From Antedon mediterranea (lineage: Eukaryota; Echinodermata; Crinoidea; Comatulida; Antedonidae), in contig NC_092672.1 of assembly GCF_964355755.1 (NCBI RefSeq), positions 2,232,001-2,296,000 on the forward strand: a stretch of 64,000 nt of DNA. The letters are read 5' to 3'. Positions 23,901 to 37,700 of this stretch are shown piece after piece. Position numbers and translations under genes: made by a program. The stretch's first letter is position 1. Every line of letters starts with the position of its first letter. The notes beneath the pieces are model-generated. The model was not told the origin of the DNA. It worked only from the letters and a program-made list of their open reading frames with translations, and searched no databases.

Positions 23901-26900
23901 AAAAAGAAATAATGCAGTGCTTCTTTTGTTTATGGATCAGCCAATCTAGTGTATCTTATACGACTGTAGTGAGCATTTTCTTAAAGATTCTTACAGTTCT
24001 AGAGGTTTGACAGAGCTGTACAATATACTAATTCATTAAATAAAAAGATTACATGTTATTAAACTACACCTTTTAATAGCAGCATTGAATAACGGTACAA
24101 GCATGTACTGCAAATAAAAATTGTAAATCAATTTTTTTAAAGCTAAAATTATGTGTTTTGTGAAGCTCTCTAATAACTGTGTTATTTACGAAAATATTCA
24201 TCAAACTACTATGTGGTTCGTTTCACCTTGTGATGTAACAAATGAAATGAACAGTACAGAGTGTGCTGCTTACCAGCTGGATAAACCAACATTAGCCTAA
24301 GTTTAGTACATTACATGCTTAACACCCCTGAAAACAATGGTACAGCCCATAAACTTCATGCCAATTACAGCATCATTATTATATCTTTCTGCAGGGTACA
24401 TCAGGCATGAAATAGACTAAACACACTTGTAGTTAGGTGGTTGCGGTAATTACCTTCTTCAAGAACAGCAAGTACGTCATCCAGCGTCTCGCATTCAACC
24501 ATAAATAGGTTCTCAACGTAAAAGCCTCTATCTTTGGACCACCTCACGGCTAGTGAATCAATACCTGATGGATTCAGTAAATCTTTCACCTGTTAGAAGT
24601 AAACAATACAAAGACTGAATATAATCATTTATTTGTAATCTAAATCTGTGTCTACACTATCAAACTTTATGTGACCAAAAAATGTGATGTGTCCATATGG
24701 ACATGATGATGTCATACCACTACCACACCATACTGAATTTTCACACTTTTTTTGTCAAAGTAATTTGATAGTGTGGACAGAGCTTTAATAATTAAATTAT
24801 ATCTAAATATGAAACCATATAATAATCAAAATTATATACAAAAATTACCAAATAAACTAAACTTAAACTTTATCTTAACTTGAGGTGAGAAGAATGTTTT
24901 TCTCCTTAAACTTTTCTCACAATGCTCATGAAAACAGGGGAGTACTCAGGATTTTTTTTTAACAGGGGAGCATTAACACATAGTCACAGTAGTCTGATAT
25001 CAAAAAGTAGTTTCATTTTAGCTATCAAAGGAGGAAAGCATGCACTCCTAGGGCGCCCCCCCTCGATCTGCCTCTAAACATGTTATTAATTATAACATCC
25101 CACAATGCAACTTTCAAATAATGGTGCATAGACTGCAAAACAAGAAACTTGAATGTTAACGATTTGTGTACAATAAAGACGACATTTAAACAATCACAGA
25201 ATACAATCCATCAAATACTGCTTTAAATCTTAAAAATAGAATGATCATTGGAAGCCTATGACCTTTAAAGTGCTTGTATCGTGTCGACCTCCTGGACAGA
25301 TTCTTATTAATTAGGTTTAATTACGTCTAAAAATACAAGAAATTCTGATAATTGCAATAAAATTAGTATTCATTATAGATTTTACTTGAATATAAAGGCA
25401 CGAATTAGTAAATGTAGAGCTGCAGAATAAAACAGCACATTATTTTGACAACTTTAATATTTATTTAGTTTATGATACGTAATTGAAATAAAAAGGTTCT
25501 GAAAACAGAAAATATAGACAATCTTGCATGACAACTATAATTGATGTTCTTACATGGTACACATGGTTATTGAATGTGTAGTAGATTCTAACATCATTCT
25601 AACACATGATTATAGAATTTGGTTAAAATTTTAAAAAAAGTTAGTGTTAATTTTGTAGGAGGATAGGAAAAGGCTCACTATTTATTAATAGGAGTCTCCC
25701 GCAATATGTTGTTGTCTAGTTAGATTTTCTTAATGTTCTTGAAGGATGTATGGACAAGTACAGGGAAAAATTTCATTTAAAAATTTTGTTTAGCAATATT
25801 GCTAATCAAACTGATTTTTAAGTTGAAAAACATAGTTTTGTATTGTATTTTTTGCTACACAATTTTCAAAATGTGTAGCAGCAATAAGGTTGTTTTGTAT
25901 AGCTTTTTGTTATGCTACACTGGCGAAAATGTTCCCTGAAGTAAGTACCCCCAGGAATGAAGTGCACACTACCCCCACCCCCTCCACTCTTACACGTCTT
26001 TTGTTTATAAAGTACAGTATACACTGGACACGGATTATACTGTTTCTTAATCTAAGACAACACTGTACCGCAAGAACCATGTACTGTAACCAATCAGCAC
26101 AGCAGATATCGGTCACATGTTATTTTCAGCACAAATACAGTTCGATCGAAAAAAAAAACACCTGCAAGTTGTTTTTAAGCTGTTATAAACCGCGGTTAAA
26201 TAGGTTGATGAAAAATATCTGTATTTGTTGGCCTATAACCAATATTGACAGAATGAACCCGGCCTATAAGCGTCCATTATTCTGCAATTTAGCACGAGGC
26301 AATTTGTAAGGTATTACTTTTTTCACCTGTACTGAGTGACAGCAGCCTATGCAGCAAGTTCCGGGTGAATCAACTATTTGTGTAATTTTTCTAATAAGTA
26401 AATCTTGCACTTTTGACTTTGGAAATTAATTATTGATGTTCTAGAATTATTTTGATTGACTTTAATCAAAACAAATCTTTTAAAATTATCACTACTATAC
26501 TAGCTAAACTAACTAAAATGTATGGCAAAGAAAACAAAACAAAACTATTTGTGTAGATGCTAGATGTTATAAATGGTTTATTTTTGTAAAAACAAATATC
26601 AAAATGATATAAACAAGCTACCTGTTTATTATTACAACAAAAGTTATCAAAATAACAACGCAAAATTAACAATAGATAGTAAAGTGATGCATTGTCCGTA
26701 AAAAAAAATAAAAAATGAAGATTAATAAAATCAAACTTTGATTTTTTAGTTTTAATAATGTTGATCACTTCCGTAAAAAAAAAAGCAGAAAAATAATGTT
26801 TTTACAGGTAAATTCAACCAAAAAAATCAATGGCTGGTAGCCAATTTAACAGTTTTTGGCCTTAAATTACATTTCTAAAGGTTTTTTTTCTGATCTAATT

Positions 26901-28692
26901 TTTGGTCAAAGTGAATAACTATACAGTATATAACATTAAAAAAAAATTTTCAGAGGGAAAATACATCTTTAACAAAATACATACTGTACACTTGGGTTGG
27001 ACATACCTGTTCGTTATATATTTCTAAGTACGAGGCTGTTAACGTGTAGCTACTATCTGGTGCCTGCTTGATGACATCAAAGAGATGAGAGAATGATCTT
27101 TGTATAAGACCGCTTGATAGTGAATCTTGCTGTACCTGGTAACAACAATTATTATTATTTCTTAATAGCAATTTCATAACAAACGTACAAATACAACACA
27201 TTTTAAAAATAATAAATAAACTCTATTTTCCAGAAAAATACAGAAAAAACAGGAGGAATAAACGATGGAAGTCTGTCATCAAAATAATGTAGAAAAGACT
27301 AGAGCTCTGTCTACACTATTAAACTAGTTTGACAAATGTACTGTATGATGTGGCCAAATATGGTAGTGATATGATGTCACCATGTCCATATATGAGCACA
27401 TCACATTAATTTTGATGTGTAGACTTAATTCCTGTGCTTAGCTTAGAAAACTTGATGGTGGTGGTAGTAGTACATAGTGAAATGATTTTATTAATACAAG
27501 GCAATGTACTGTTCAAAAAAGTAAGAGGCTATAAGTCTAAACCATTTATATGGCTGAGACGAGTAGGGGGTTACCCCGGTGTATTAGTACATCACAGCCA
27601 CTGATCACAATTGGGCCCTCTGGGAGACCAGTCTTTGACTGAAGAAGTTACCCAGTATAAATATATATTTCAATCAATCAATCAAACCCTCTATTCCATT
27701 TTACACTAAAAACAGGTTGTATCTGTGGTATAAAAATGTATTATGGTGTTTACAGCTCTGTTGCAACTTACACTGGGAACAGGTCCCGTTATGGTGTAGG
27801 TTTTACCCGACCCCGTCTGACCGTACGCAAATGTTGTGCACGCGTAGCCATCCAGAGCCATGTCCACCATTCTCTTGATGCCGCATTTATCCATGAACTC
27901 CTCCTGCGATACATCCGCGTCACAGACTGCGTTGAAGGTGAACTTCTTGGACTTTCCATTTATTTGGTCAATCTGATGGCAAAGATACAGAAATCAATTC
28001 AACAACTACAGTTAACTCTCCCAATACTGGACTCTCTGAAAACCAGAAACTCCCTAAGCCAGACTTTTCTTGAGGTCCAACATTGAGTCATTGTTACCAT
28101 TAAAACCAGGCATATTAGGCAATTCCAAATTTAAAGCAATGCCACATGTGACACTGTATTTAGGAATGTGCCTATGATACTACACAAACTATGACATTTG
28201 ACTGATACATCAGGCTTTGTAATCACACACAAGATTACTGTAAAAGGAATAACAATAACAAACCTTGAATGGTACAGTTACCTCTTTATATAGTAACAAA
28301 TGTATCGATTAGTAATCAATAACAATCAATAGGTAAGGTGGTATAGTGTATCTAAAACCACATTAAGCACAATTGACCAATCTGCAATAAATGTACAGGT
28401 AGCTGTGACCACCTCATTTTGACTTTTAGGGAGACATGCAAATTAAAGGAAGGAAAATGGTATTCATTTTGGGATATTTTATTATAATAAGCTATTTATG
28501 AAGACAATACTTACAGTAATAGAGCTATGACCTGTAAATGTCACAAAATTGCCATCTTTCCGTTTCTTCTCCGTATCATTAAGCGGCCTAACTCTATAAG
28601 ATAAAAATCAAAAACTTAGATTAAAACATTTTTGTGTGTAAATACTAAAACTAAAATAACTTTTCTAAAAATAATTAAAAACGAGTTTGTGT

Positions 28693-28740
<48 letters not shown>

Positions 28741-31700
28741 CGAAACAGTCTAGATTAATTTTTTCAATATGATTTTTTTTTTCATTTTTTACACAAATGA
28801 ACCCGGTTTACCGGTGTACAGTACATTTTTTTCTTGTATTTGTTGATAGAAAACTCAACACTATGGTTCGTAGGGTTAAAACGTGAGACAGTAAACATTG
28901 TCATCTATACTCATGCCTTTTAACTCCAAAACAGAAACTTAAGCCAGCACAAACTGTTGCTTTAAGCAAAAGAACTTAGAAATAAACCGCAATAGTTTTG
29001 ATGGAGGGCTTTACAAATTTCAATCAAATAAAGTATTGCCTTATTTGGTTGAATGCATTTGGTAAACATCCTAAGGGGATCGGATAATGATATTGCTTGT
29101 AGTTAAAATATTACACTAGATATAAACTGAGTTGATGTCGCAGGTCAAATATCTCTGCAGGGATGTTTAACAAGTTACACACCTCTGACAATGACAGTGT
29201 GAATCTTCTTATACCTGTGGCATGATTGTGATATGTCTTTGTTGACAACAGGAGCAATAAGACTACTGTGATGTCATGGGTGCTGAGAGGCAGACTAATC
29301 AGGGGAGCAGTAATGCGTTCAGGGAATTACAACCTGCTGTGAGGAGTCTAGACCACTTTTGTGGTTAAAACTAAATTGAACATATTCATGCAGTTGTGGT
29401 ATAATTATAGGAAATCATAACATTCAGTCATTAAAATTATTCATTATAAAGACATTTTAAAGATGTGTAAGATGTAATTGCTGTGATTAGTCTCTTAATT
29501 AAGTCAATTGGGAATAATTATTATTGTTACATAATCAAGAGATTACATAGAAATAGGAATCTTTTGTTTTGAGACTCTGCACATGTAAGGAATAGCTCTA
29601 TATTCTAATATTGATAACCATTTTAAACAATGGATTTTGAATAGTCACATAAGAAGCAGAATATGTTCTATTTATCAACCACTCCCATGGGTCTAGTTTC
29701 AAATATGACAAGGTACTGTATCCAATTTAAAGAGTTTCATATTGTTTCTTTCTTTGTAAACAAAAATACCAAAGCTATTAAATAGAGTCGGATTTGTTCT
29801 GTACCTCCTGCAAAACAATTAACAGCACTAAACAAAAATCATTCATTGTGCAAAGAGCAAGTTGATGTCTCTTTTGTATATTGTTTAATCATTAAAAAAG
29901 CTGACAAACATGATTTAAATCCTCAGATTTGTTTGTCCCACCTACTGTATCTCCTGCCTCTATCTTTATACCTGTATAAACCTTAAATTATAATTTATTT
30001 AATTATTTTAAAAGCTTATAAATATTAACAGAATAAAAGTGGCACACTATCACATATAAAGTAGCCCTTTGTTTAAATATTATAACAAGCTAAAAATATG
30101 CATCACCATCTTAACCCAATGTACAGTAGTCTGGCAGGGCAATAAATCGTTCACTTTTTCAAACATTTTATTTTTTTGGGCTGCAGAAGAATTCAAATGT
30201 CAGAATCAGTTCAGACGAACAAAACTATCTTTGTTAAAATATTAAAATAATATTGAATGTGTGATTATAATAATGCAAGCTATTTCAACCTGAACAATAC
30301 AGGTTACAATAGAAGACCAGAGCCAGAAAAAAAAATCCACTTTCACATTATTTTTTTAGCCCCATAACTGAAAATTGATACCAGAGTGTTGTTATGAAGC
30401 TTGCGGTTACTAAGCAACCAGCGAAACATTGTCAGGTGGCTGGTATTTTTGACCCCTAGTTCTTCTTGTTTGCAACAGTGGAGTGTTTAATAAGGTTTGT
30501 TGATTTTAAACTTGACTTCTTTTCATCAGGTTAATCTAAAAGTAACCGATACAAAATACATTCTATTCCAAAGGGGTATGTTACTTTTTTGATCGGAAGT
30601 TACTCTATTGAATGAAGCAACTGATTCAAACTATAATAATTCTGAGACAATTTGTGCTCTAAAGGCTTTTCAAACCACACAGGGGATTGGAATTACAGTA
30701 CAGTATACCAGGGCCATAGCACTGCACCACTTTATTGTAATTCTGATTGCTACGGCACTGTTTTTTTTTTTGCCACAACACCATCATATGGTACAACAAC
30801 AACAAAAAAGATTGATATTACAGTAATGTACAGATGAGATAGGGGGGAGATTTAGGAATTTTAAATGAAGGAGAGAGCTAAAATTTAATAAATTAATAGT
30901 CTGTCAAAAAATAGATATCAAACAGCAGTTCATAATTTCATTTTTGCTGCCAAAGAGATGCAGGGAACATCAAAGAATTTTGTTTAGCTTACAGTGCTGA
31001 TCAATCTGAATGTAAAGCTCTGTCTACACTATAAAACTAGTTTGACAAAAAAGTGTGATGTGCTGATATGGTGGTGATATGCTCAAATATGGTAGTGATA
31101 TGACATCATCATGTCCATATGGACACATCATATTTTTTTGTTCACATAAAGTTGATAGTGTGGACAGAGCTTTAAAGTATTTCCTTCTTTGAAATTAAAA
31201 TATGACAGGTTTGATAACATTGATAGGTTTGACAAAAAATGAAATGAAAAAATCTAAATCAACAATGTATTTCACAAATGAATATTTCTACCATTATTAA
31301 TACAATGTCAAAAGTTCATATTGAATTCAATGTGCAATATATTTTTAGCACCTTAAACAAAATAATATAACAGGAGTCTGAATTACGTGTTCAATTAATG
31401 AGAAAAAGCGACAAAATACCTCAGCTGCAAGACGCCTTTAATCACATCGCTTTCACAGAATTTGTAAAAATCAATAATTTTCAATAAAAAAGTGTGATGA
31501 AAAAATTATGTATTTTTTTCCTTTGTCACGTCTGGTCTAAATCTGTGTTCACATTGGTCTAAATCTATGTTCACACTGGTCAAAAGCTGTGTTCACACTG
31601 GTCTAAAGTGTGTTTATACTGGTAAAAAAATGTGTTCACACTAGTCAGAAGCTATGTTCACACTGGTCTAAAGCTGTGTTTACACTGGTCCAAAGTTATG

Positions 31701-34700
31701 TTTACACCGGTCTAAAGCTGTGTTCACATGGATTCGGTACAGGTACATCTAAGTCACTCTAATTTATCCTACTGTACCAATAAAAGACATAACAAACTTA
31801 GTGAAAAAATTACTTGCGTTGTGGTACATTGTGTCGCATCCTAGTGGGAACCAAGCTTTATATAATCGTGGTTAGACCGTTGCTTAGAAACTATATTTTT
31901 CAAAATTTCCTTGAATTTTTTTATATTAAAGTCAAACATGAAGAAGGTAATGAAATAGGATGATTTCAATGTAGTGTATTGGCAGGTGCTATACAATGAT
32001 GTAAAGTGAAATTGATTTTCTCATTTCATTAAATGTACAAGGTAATTTAATCTATTTCAAATAAAAAAATTATTTGTATCAAGGCATACTTTTCTGTATA
32101 AACTCAACAAGCTATATAAAATACATGGTTTGATATTTTGTCTACTTAATTAATTAATATTATTAATATTGTTATTACACTTTTTTTGTGGTAAAGAAGG
32201 GGATTAAAATTGACAGTAAAAATCTTGTTAATATAATCATCATGTACCTGTAATTGATATGAATATACTGTGTATATATTTTTTCTATTTTGACAATAAA
32301 TTAAAACTTTGTTGATTTTAGAAATTTTTCACTCACCATCTTTTTAAAATTCAATAAAAAGAATAACTATCAAAAGGTACTGAAAAATTAGAAACCTTTC
32401 TTTTTGTGAATAGTTTTATTTTTATTTTAGTAACTAAAGTGGTGTTGCAATTAGTAATAGTAAGAAAATTATGTTAAAATGTTTTTTCTTGTTGGTTGAA
32501 AAAGAAGAAATTACCGTAGAATCTGACAGAATCTTTATCCAAATATTTTTTTACAAAATTTTCCTTTTTTTTCCTATGCTAATCAGAATGTAGAAAAGTT
32601 TAGGGACAGGTCAAAAATATAAAGGGCGGGTAAGACTGAGAGACATAATATTAAAACAGGTTACTTCCAGGTGCCAAGAGTGGAAGAAATTAAAATGATT
32701 TAAACTCTGTCTACACTAACAAACTAGATTGACAAAGTGTGAAGTGCCCAAATACGGTTGTAGTGATATGATTAAATATGGTAGTGATATGAAATCATAA
32801 TGTACATATGCTCATTACAACTTTTTTTGTCACATGTTTTTGATAGTGTGGACAGAGCTTTAGAATGGGTAGGAGTACAAAATCTTAATGTCCTGTCCAC
32901 ATCTGGCCAGCACAATTTCATCCTTGGTAATTAATTATATAAATTTGCTTGAACATAATTAATCAATGTTTACTGTACATAAAATTATGTTACAGTATTA
33001 ACATTTCAAAATGCCAGACACACTGCAATACGCATTTGATATTCTCTGTTATCATTGTTAATTTGTTAACACAGGTAATTTAAAAGCGACCACGTAAACA
33101 GGAAGGAGCAAGCTATGGAACAGGTGCTTTGAAAGGCAACATGCCTTGATAAACACTATTGTTGCTATCACCAAGCCACCTGTAAATCACTGCATAAATG
33201 AAGAACACTGATGATCATCATTATCAGTCGTTATTATTTAATTTTTGCAGGATAAATTATTTAATTATATGGCAGACGTGGATATTGTTGAGTTCATTTT
33301 ATGACCAGTGTATTCATTGATTTTTTTTATCTATTTATTATTTTTTTATTTCATACTGTACGCATCCACAATCAAGCACAAACTCGTAAATGAAAATCAA
33401 TGAAATAGTACTGTATCATTTAAGGCTTAGTGGAGTTGAAAGAGTTGTGAGTTACAACCCTGGCATTAAGTCATGATTGAACCCTGAACCTTGTGATTGG
33501 AAGGCAAGCATGTTAACCACCAAGATACAGCTCCACTACACTGTACTGAGGAAGAGTGTAGTGTATCACTCACCACAGTGATGAGCCACTGTGTCCAGTG
33601 TACAGTACAGTTAGTAAATAATATCAATTTATTTTCTCCATTGTTATCTAATGTTTGGTTCTCATGGCAAACGCAACACATGGATGTAACGCAACGTGAT
33701 GCGACCAATCACAAGCAGTTGCGTCTCTAGTACGAACCAGGCTTTAAAAAAATAATTTCAAAGGGCATGTGATTTTTTATAGGCTATTTTGCTTATTCTT
33801 TTCATCATACAGATACAGATCTTATATTGTCATACAAACCAAAGTAGTACAGTCACTTTATACTGATATCGTTTTTCTTTTTAAGATATTCAATTCTAAT
33901 ATAATTAATACTGACAATTTATTTAAAGATGTATTGTCCCTTAAAACACAAAAAAATGAAGGTCAGAATATTCTAAATTTAAATTGGCCACATCAAAGTA
34001 ATAAAGTTATTCACTTTAAGTCAAAAATTCGAGCCAAAAACAACAAGTTTACATAATTAACAGATAAATTAATTTGATTAAATGTCGTCTGGAAAATTGT
34101 CGCGATCGAAAGTAAACAAAGATTTCAAATCATGAGTATGCATTATGCATGATGCTAATTAGGATTGTTTACAACTCGTCACGGTTGAGAAGGTGTTCAA
34201 GCCAAACAAGCGTGTTGCATTATGAGATATGTTTTGATCGAAAACTTTGACTGGTCCGGAAGTCAAAGTTATTTTTTGAACAAAAAAACGTCTGTATTTC
34301 AGTAAAATAAATTTTTTTTCGACTAATTTTTTGTGAAAGTTAATAACTATTATGATACTTCTAAATGACTCACTTTTTTTCAAAATCTTTTTTTTTAAAT
34401 TTTTTTGGAATTAGTCAAAGGGACAATACATTTAAAATCATATTAATATTTCTGTTAGTTCTTTTAAAACCAAATTACTAAAATTATCTCAATATTTATT
34501 TTTTAAATAATTTTGATATTGAAAATGTGTGTAGTTGGTCGCTTTCTTGTAGATGCTTTAATTGTAGAACGAATTTATTTATTTAATTTTTTCTTTTTTT
34601 TTCTGTGCTCTGTTCTGGGTTGACCAACTAGTATAGGTATTTAGCACCTGTTTGGTCTTTCTGTGCCTCCTTTTATAATTGTTTAGTCTTCTTTGTAATG

Positions 34701-37700
34701 GCAGAAATTGAATAAATACAAACAATTACAAAAAGTATGAAATTTGTCTTTTTGTTGCGAAGAAGAATACAACACATGAAAAAAAACGAAAAAACATCAT
34801 CAAAGCTGTTTGCTTGTGGGTACTCCAGATTGTGTTACTATTCAAAGAATAGAAATAGGTCAGAAATATGACAAATTAATCAATAGGGCCAATGGATGGT
34901 CTTAATACCAATAACAGCATTATTAAGTTAACAGCATTATTTAAGTTAACCACAAAAAAGCATTTCTATGGTTCATAACTATTTGCACACATGCATGGAT
35001 GCGATTAATACATTACTTATTAATAATATATTTATATAGTTTCATATCATTCAGTTCAATCGTTAAATGGAAAATGCAAATATTGACTTAAACATCATTA
35101 CGATATACAGTATATCTGATATGCAGGGGACTAACCGGTGGTGGACTTATCTTATTGTTTAAAAGAACTATGAGTTGATTGATTTAGTTCAAAGTGCAGC
35201 ACCTCGGGCCATGCGGAATGACAACACAAACATAACGATTTTTCATACACTTTCATTAATGTGCTATTTACAGTTAATACCTTTTTTAGGAAGTTAAGTT
35301 TTACATAATACGAGCTCTATAGAATATGATATGTTTTGAATGCAAACTTAAAATGTACTTTAATATTACGTACTGTATCCAGGGAGGTATGTATCTCAGT
35401 AGGCCTACTACGTACTGTATCCAGGGAGGTATGTACAGTATCTCAGTAGGCCTACTGTCCGATTATTCAAATTACAAATTTAAACTGTACCTTGCAACTA
35501 CTCTTACATTAGCTCCATCTTCAACATCCGCATCATCTAGTTGCGAAGTTGCAGAATTTAACGTACTCCTTGAATGAAAGAAAAAAAATTGAAAAAAGAT
35601 TTATTCAAATGATTAATTTTGTATAATACTAATAGAGAAAAAAATAAAATATAGAGAAATAAATATAGAGAAAAAATGTGTGTGGGGGGGGGGGGGTTGA
35701 GGGATAGTATAGGTATCACACTGATATAATTATATTACTTTTACTGTAATAAGTTTTACAAAATTGTGTATTATTAAAATATTATAGGGTAAGAAGTATG
35801 TTTCCTATACAGAATACAGTTACTGTACATAACATACAAAATGAATACATTTTATATTTGTCAGGGTTTGAAATTTAATTTTTAATCCCTAGTCAACCTA
35901 GATGTAAATTCAAAACTAACAAAATGAGCAACCCAATATAGCACTGTTTTGGTAAATTAATAATTCACAGAATTTCGCAAATAAAATACCTTTGCTAGAC
36001 TAAATCGTAAACTATATTAAAAAAAAGATTAAAACAAACACAATATACTGTAGCTTTGAAATTTTTAACTAGCAATTATGACAAATCAACTTAACAAATT
36101 GCTAGTTTGCTTGTGTGAATTTAAAGACCTGTATTTGATCATTGAGAAAACTACAGTATGTACATTCTCCATGATCGGGTACACAGGATAATTAATAACA
36201 ATAAAATACAATAGTCAATAAATCAATTCAGTACATGTTGCTATATTTACTTGGCTTCTATAAGTAGACTCACTTGGCCATCGATTTCTTGCAATTGTTT
36301 AACTAGGTAGAGTTTATTAATAACATCTGGGTTTGTTTTCAAAGCCTACAATACTTTATTCCTATTAATAAGCGTTAAAATAAATTCATGCTCTGAAATT
36401 GAAAATGTTCATTATTTTTATTTAAAGAACATTAATTCTTTCCTATATGAATTAAGTCAAGCATTATTAGCTTTTCAAAATATATTAATGAATATATTTG
36501 TAAAATATTTTAAAACAGATTTTGTTGCTTTATTTTGTTAAAATTTCATTCAAAACACACTTGCAAATGTCACATTTTTTAAACAAAAATGTGCTTGCAT
36601 ACTGCGCCAACTACTGAAAAATTAAAGTATAAACAGCAAATTTAGTTAAAATCAGTTTTCGTATGAATCTGCTTGGAAACTGAGATAGTCTTCAAGAGCT
36701 ATCCAAGTTGTGGATATCTCGTATTGTAAAATACAGTATAAATTGATTATTGTAGTGTTAGGACGTCTATTGGGAAAATAAGAATATGGATTTTGAAGAG
36801 TGGCCGGTGGTTTCCACTTTTGAGAGGTCAAGTCTTGACATCAACTACACTATTAAGTATTATTAATGATGTGTGATAAAGCTCTGTCCTGAATAATTGT
36901 TAGGATTTCAGCTACAGCCAGACCTGGAGATGACCATTAAATAAATCTTATAAACAAAAGGTCAAGACACAAGAAGAAGTAGAATACAAGACTACATTTC
37001 ATTTGTTAATTAGAAACTTTACCGTTTAAAAAAGGCATATTCTACACAACCTACCGGATTGAACTGTCTATTGAAATCCCTGATAAAGTTGAACTTGTTG
37101 TTCTGTGAATTTTTTTCTCATTGTTTTCTTGTCTGCTTGAGCTTGTACTATTCATTAATGCTTCCGTTCCAAATAATTCATCATCTTTTGGCGATGAGTC
37201 TCCAAAAGTAGAGTCATCTAAACTCAAATCCAATCCTCTGTATTTATCAGGAAAGTCTTTTAACATTTTGTCTCTAAAATGTGTTCAATCAAACAAGTTG
37301 TATGAACTTCTTTCTTACCGATCAATTATATCCTTCAAACTATATATTTACATAATGGAGCAGCAAAAAAAATAAACCTCTATTTATTTGTAACAAATAG
37401 TACTTTTTAGTTGTTCTGTACTTCTACTGTACTACCTGGCTGTGTAAAGTTTGCTGTACTTTGTACCGTAATTGTAGGCCCTTTATGCAATCAAGTCAAG
37501 ATAGAATGCAATAAACACACACACAGTTTTTAGCTAGCTGTCGCGTCCTGTTGCTAACGAATGCATACTTTCTTTCGTCAATCGTCCCCTTGAAGCGATG
37601 CTGGAGATCTTCTTCTAATCCTCCGACATTGTTGAATGTAACAAAAGCAATTTAGAACAAGTGACAAAGACTTGACTTGTTATCAAGTAACAATAGTGTT

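Noticed and set aside
36731-36763. A 32-nt segment with a good acceptor as the missing KIF12 exon
   Set aside because: Its length leaves exon 3 in the wrong phase and runs into a stop; the same applies to an 11-nt candidate at about 36602-36613.
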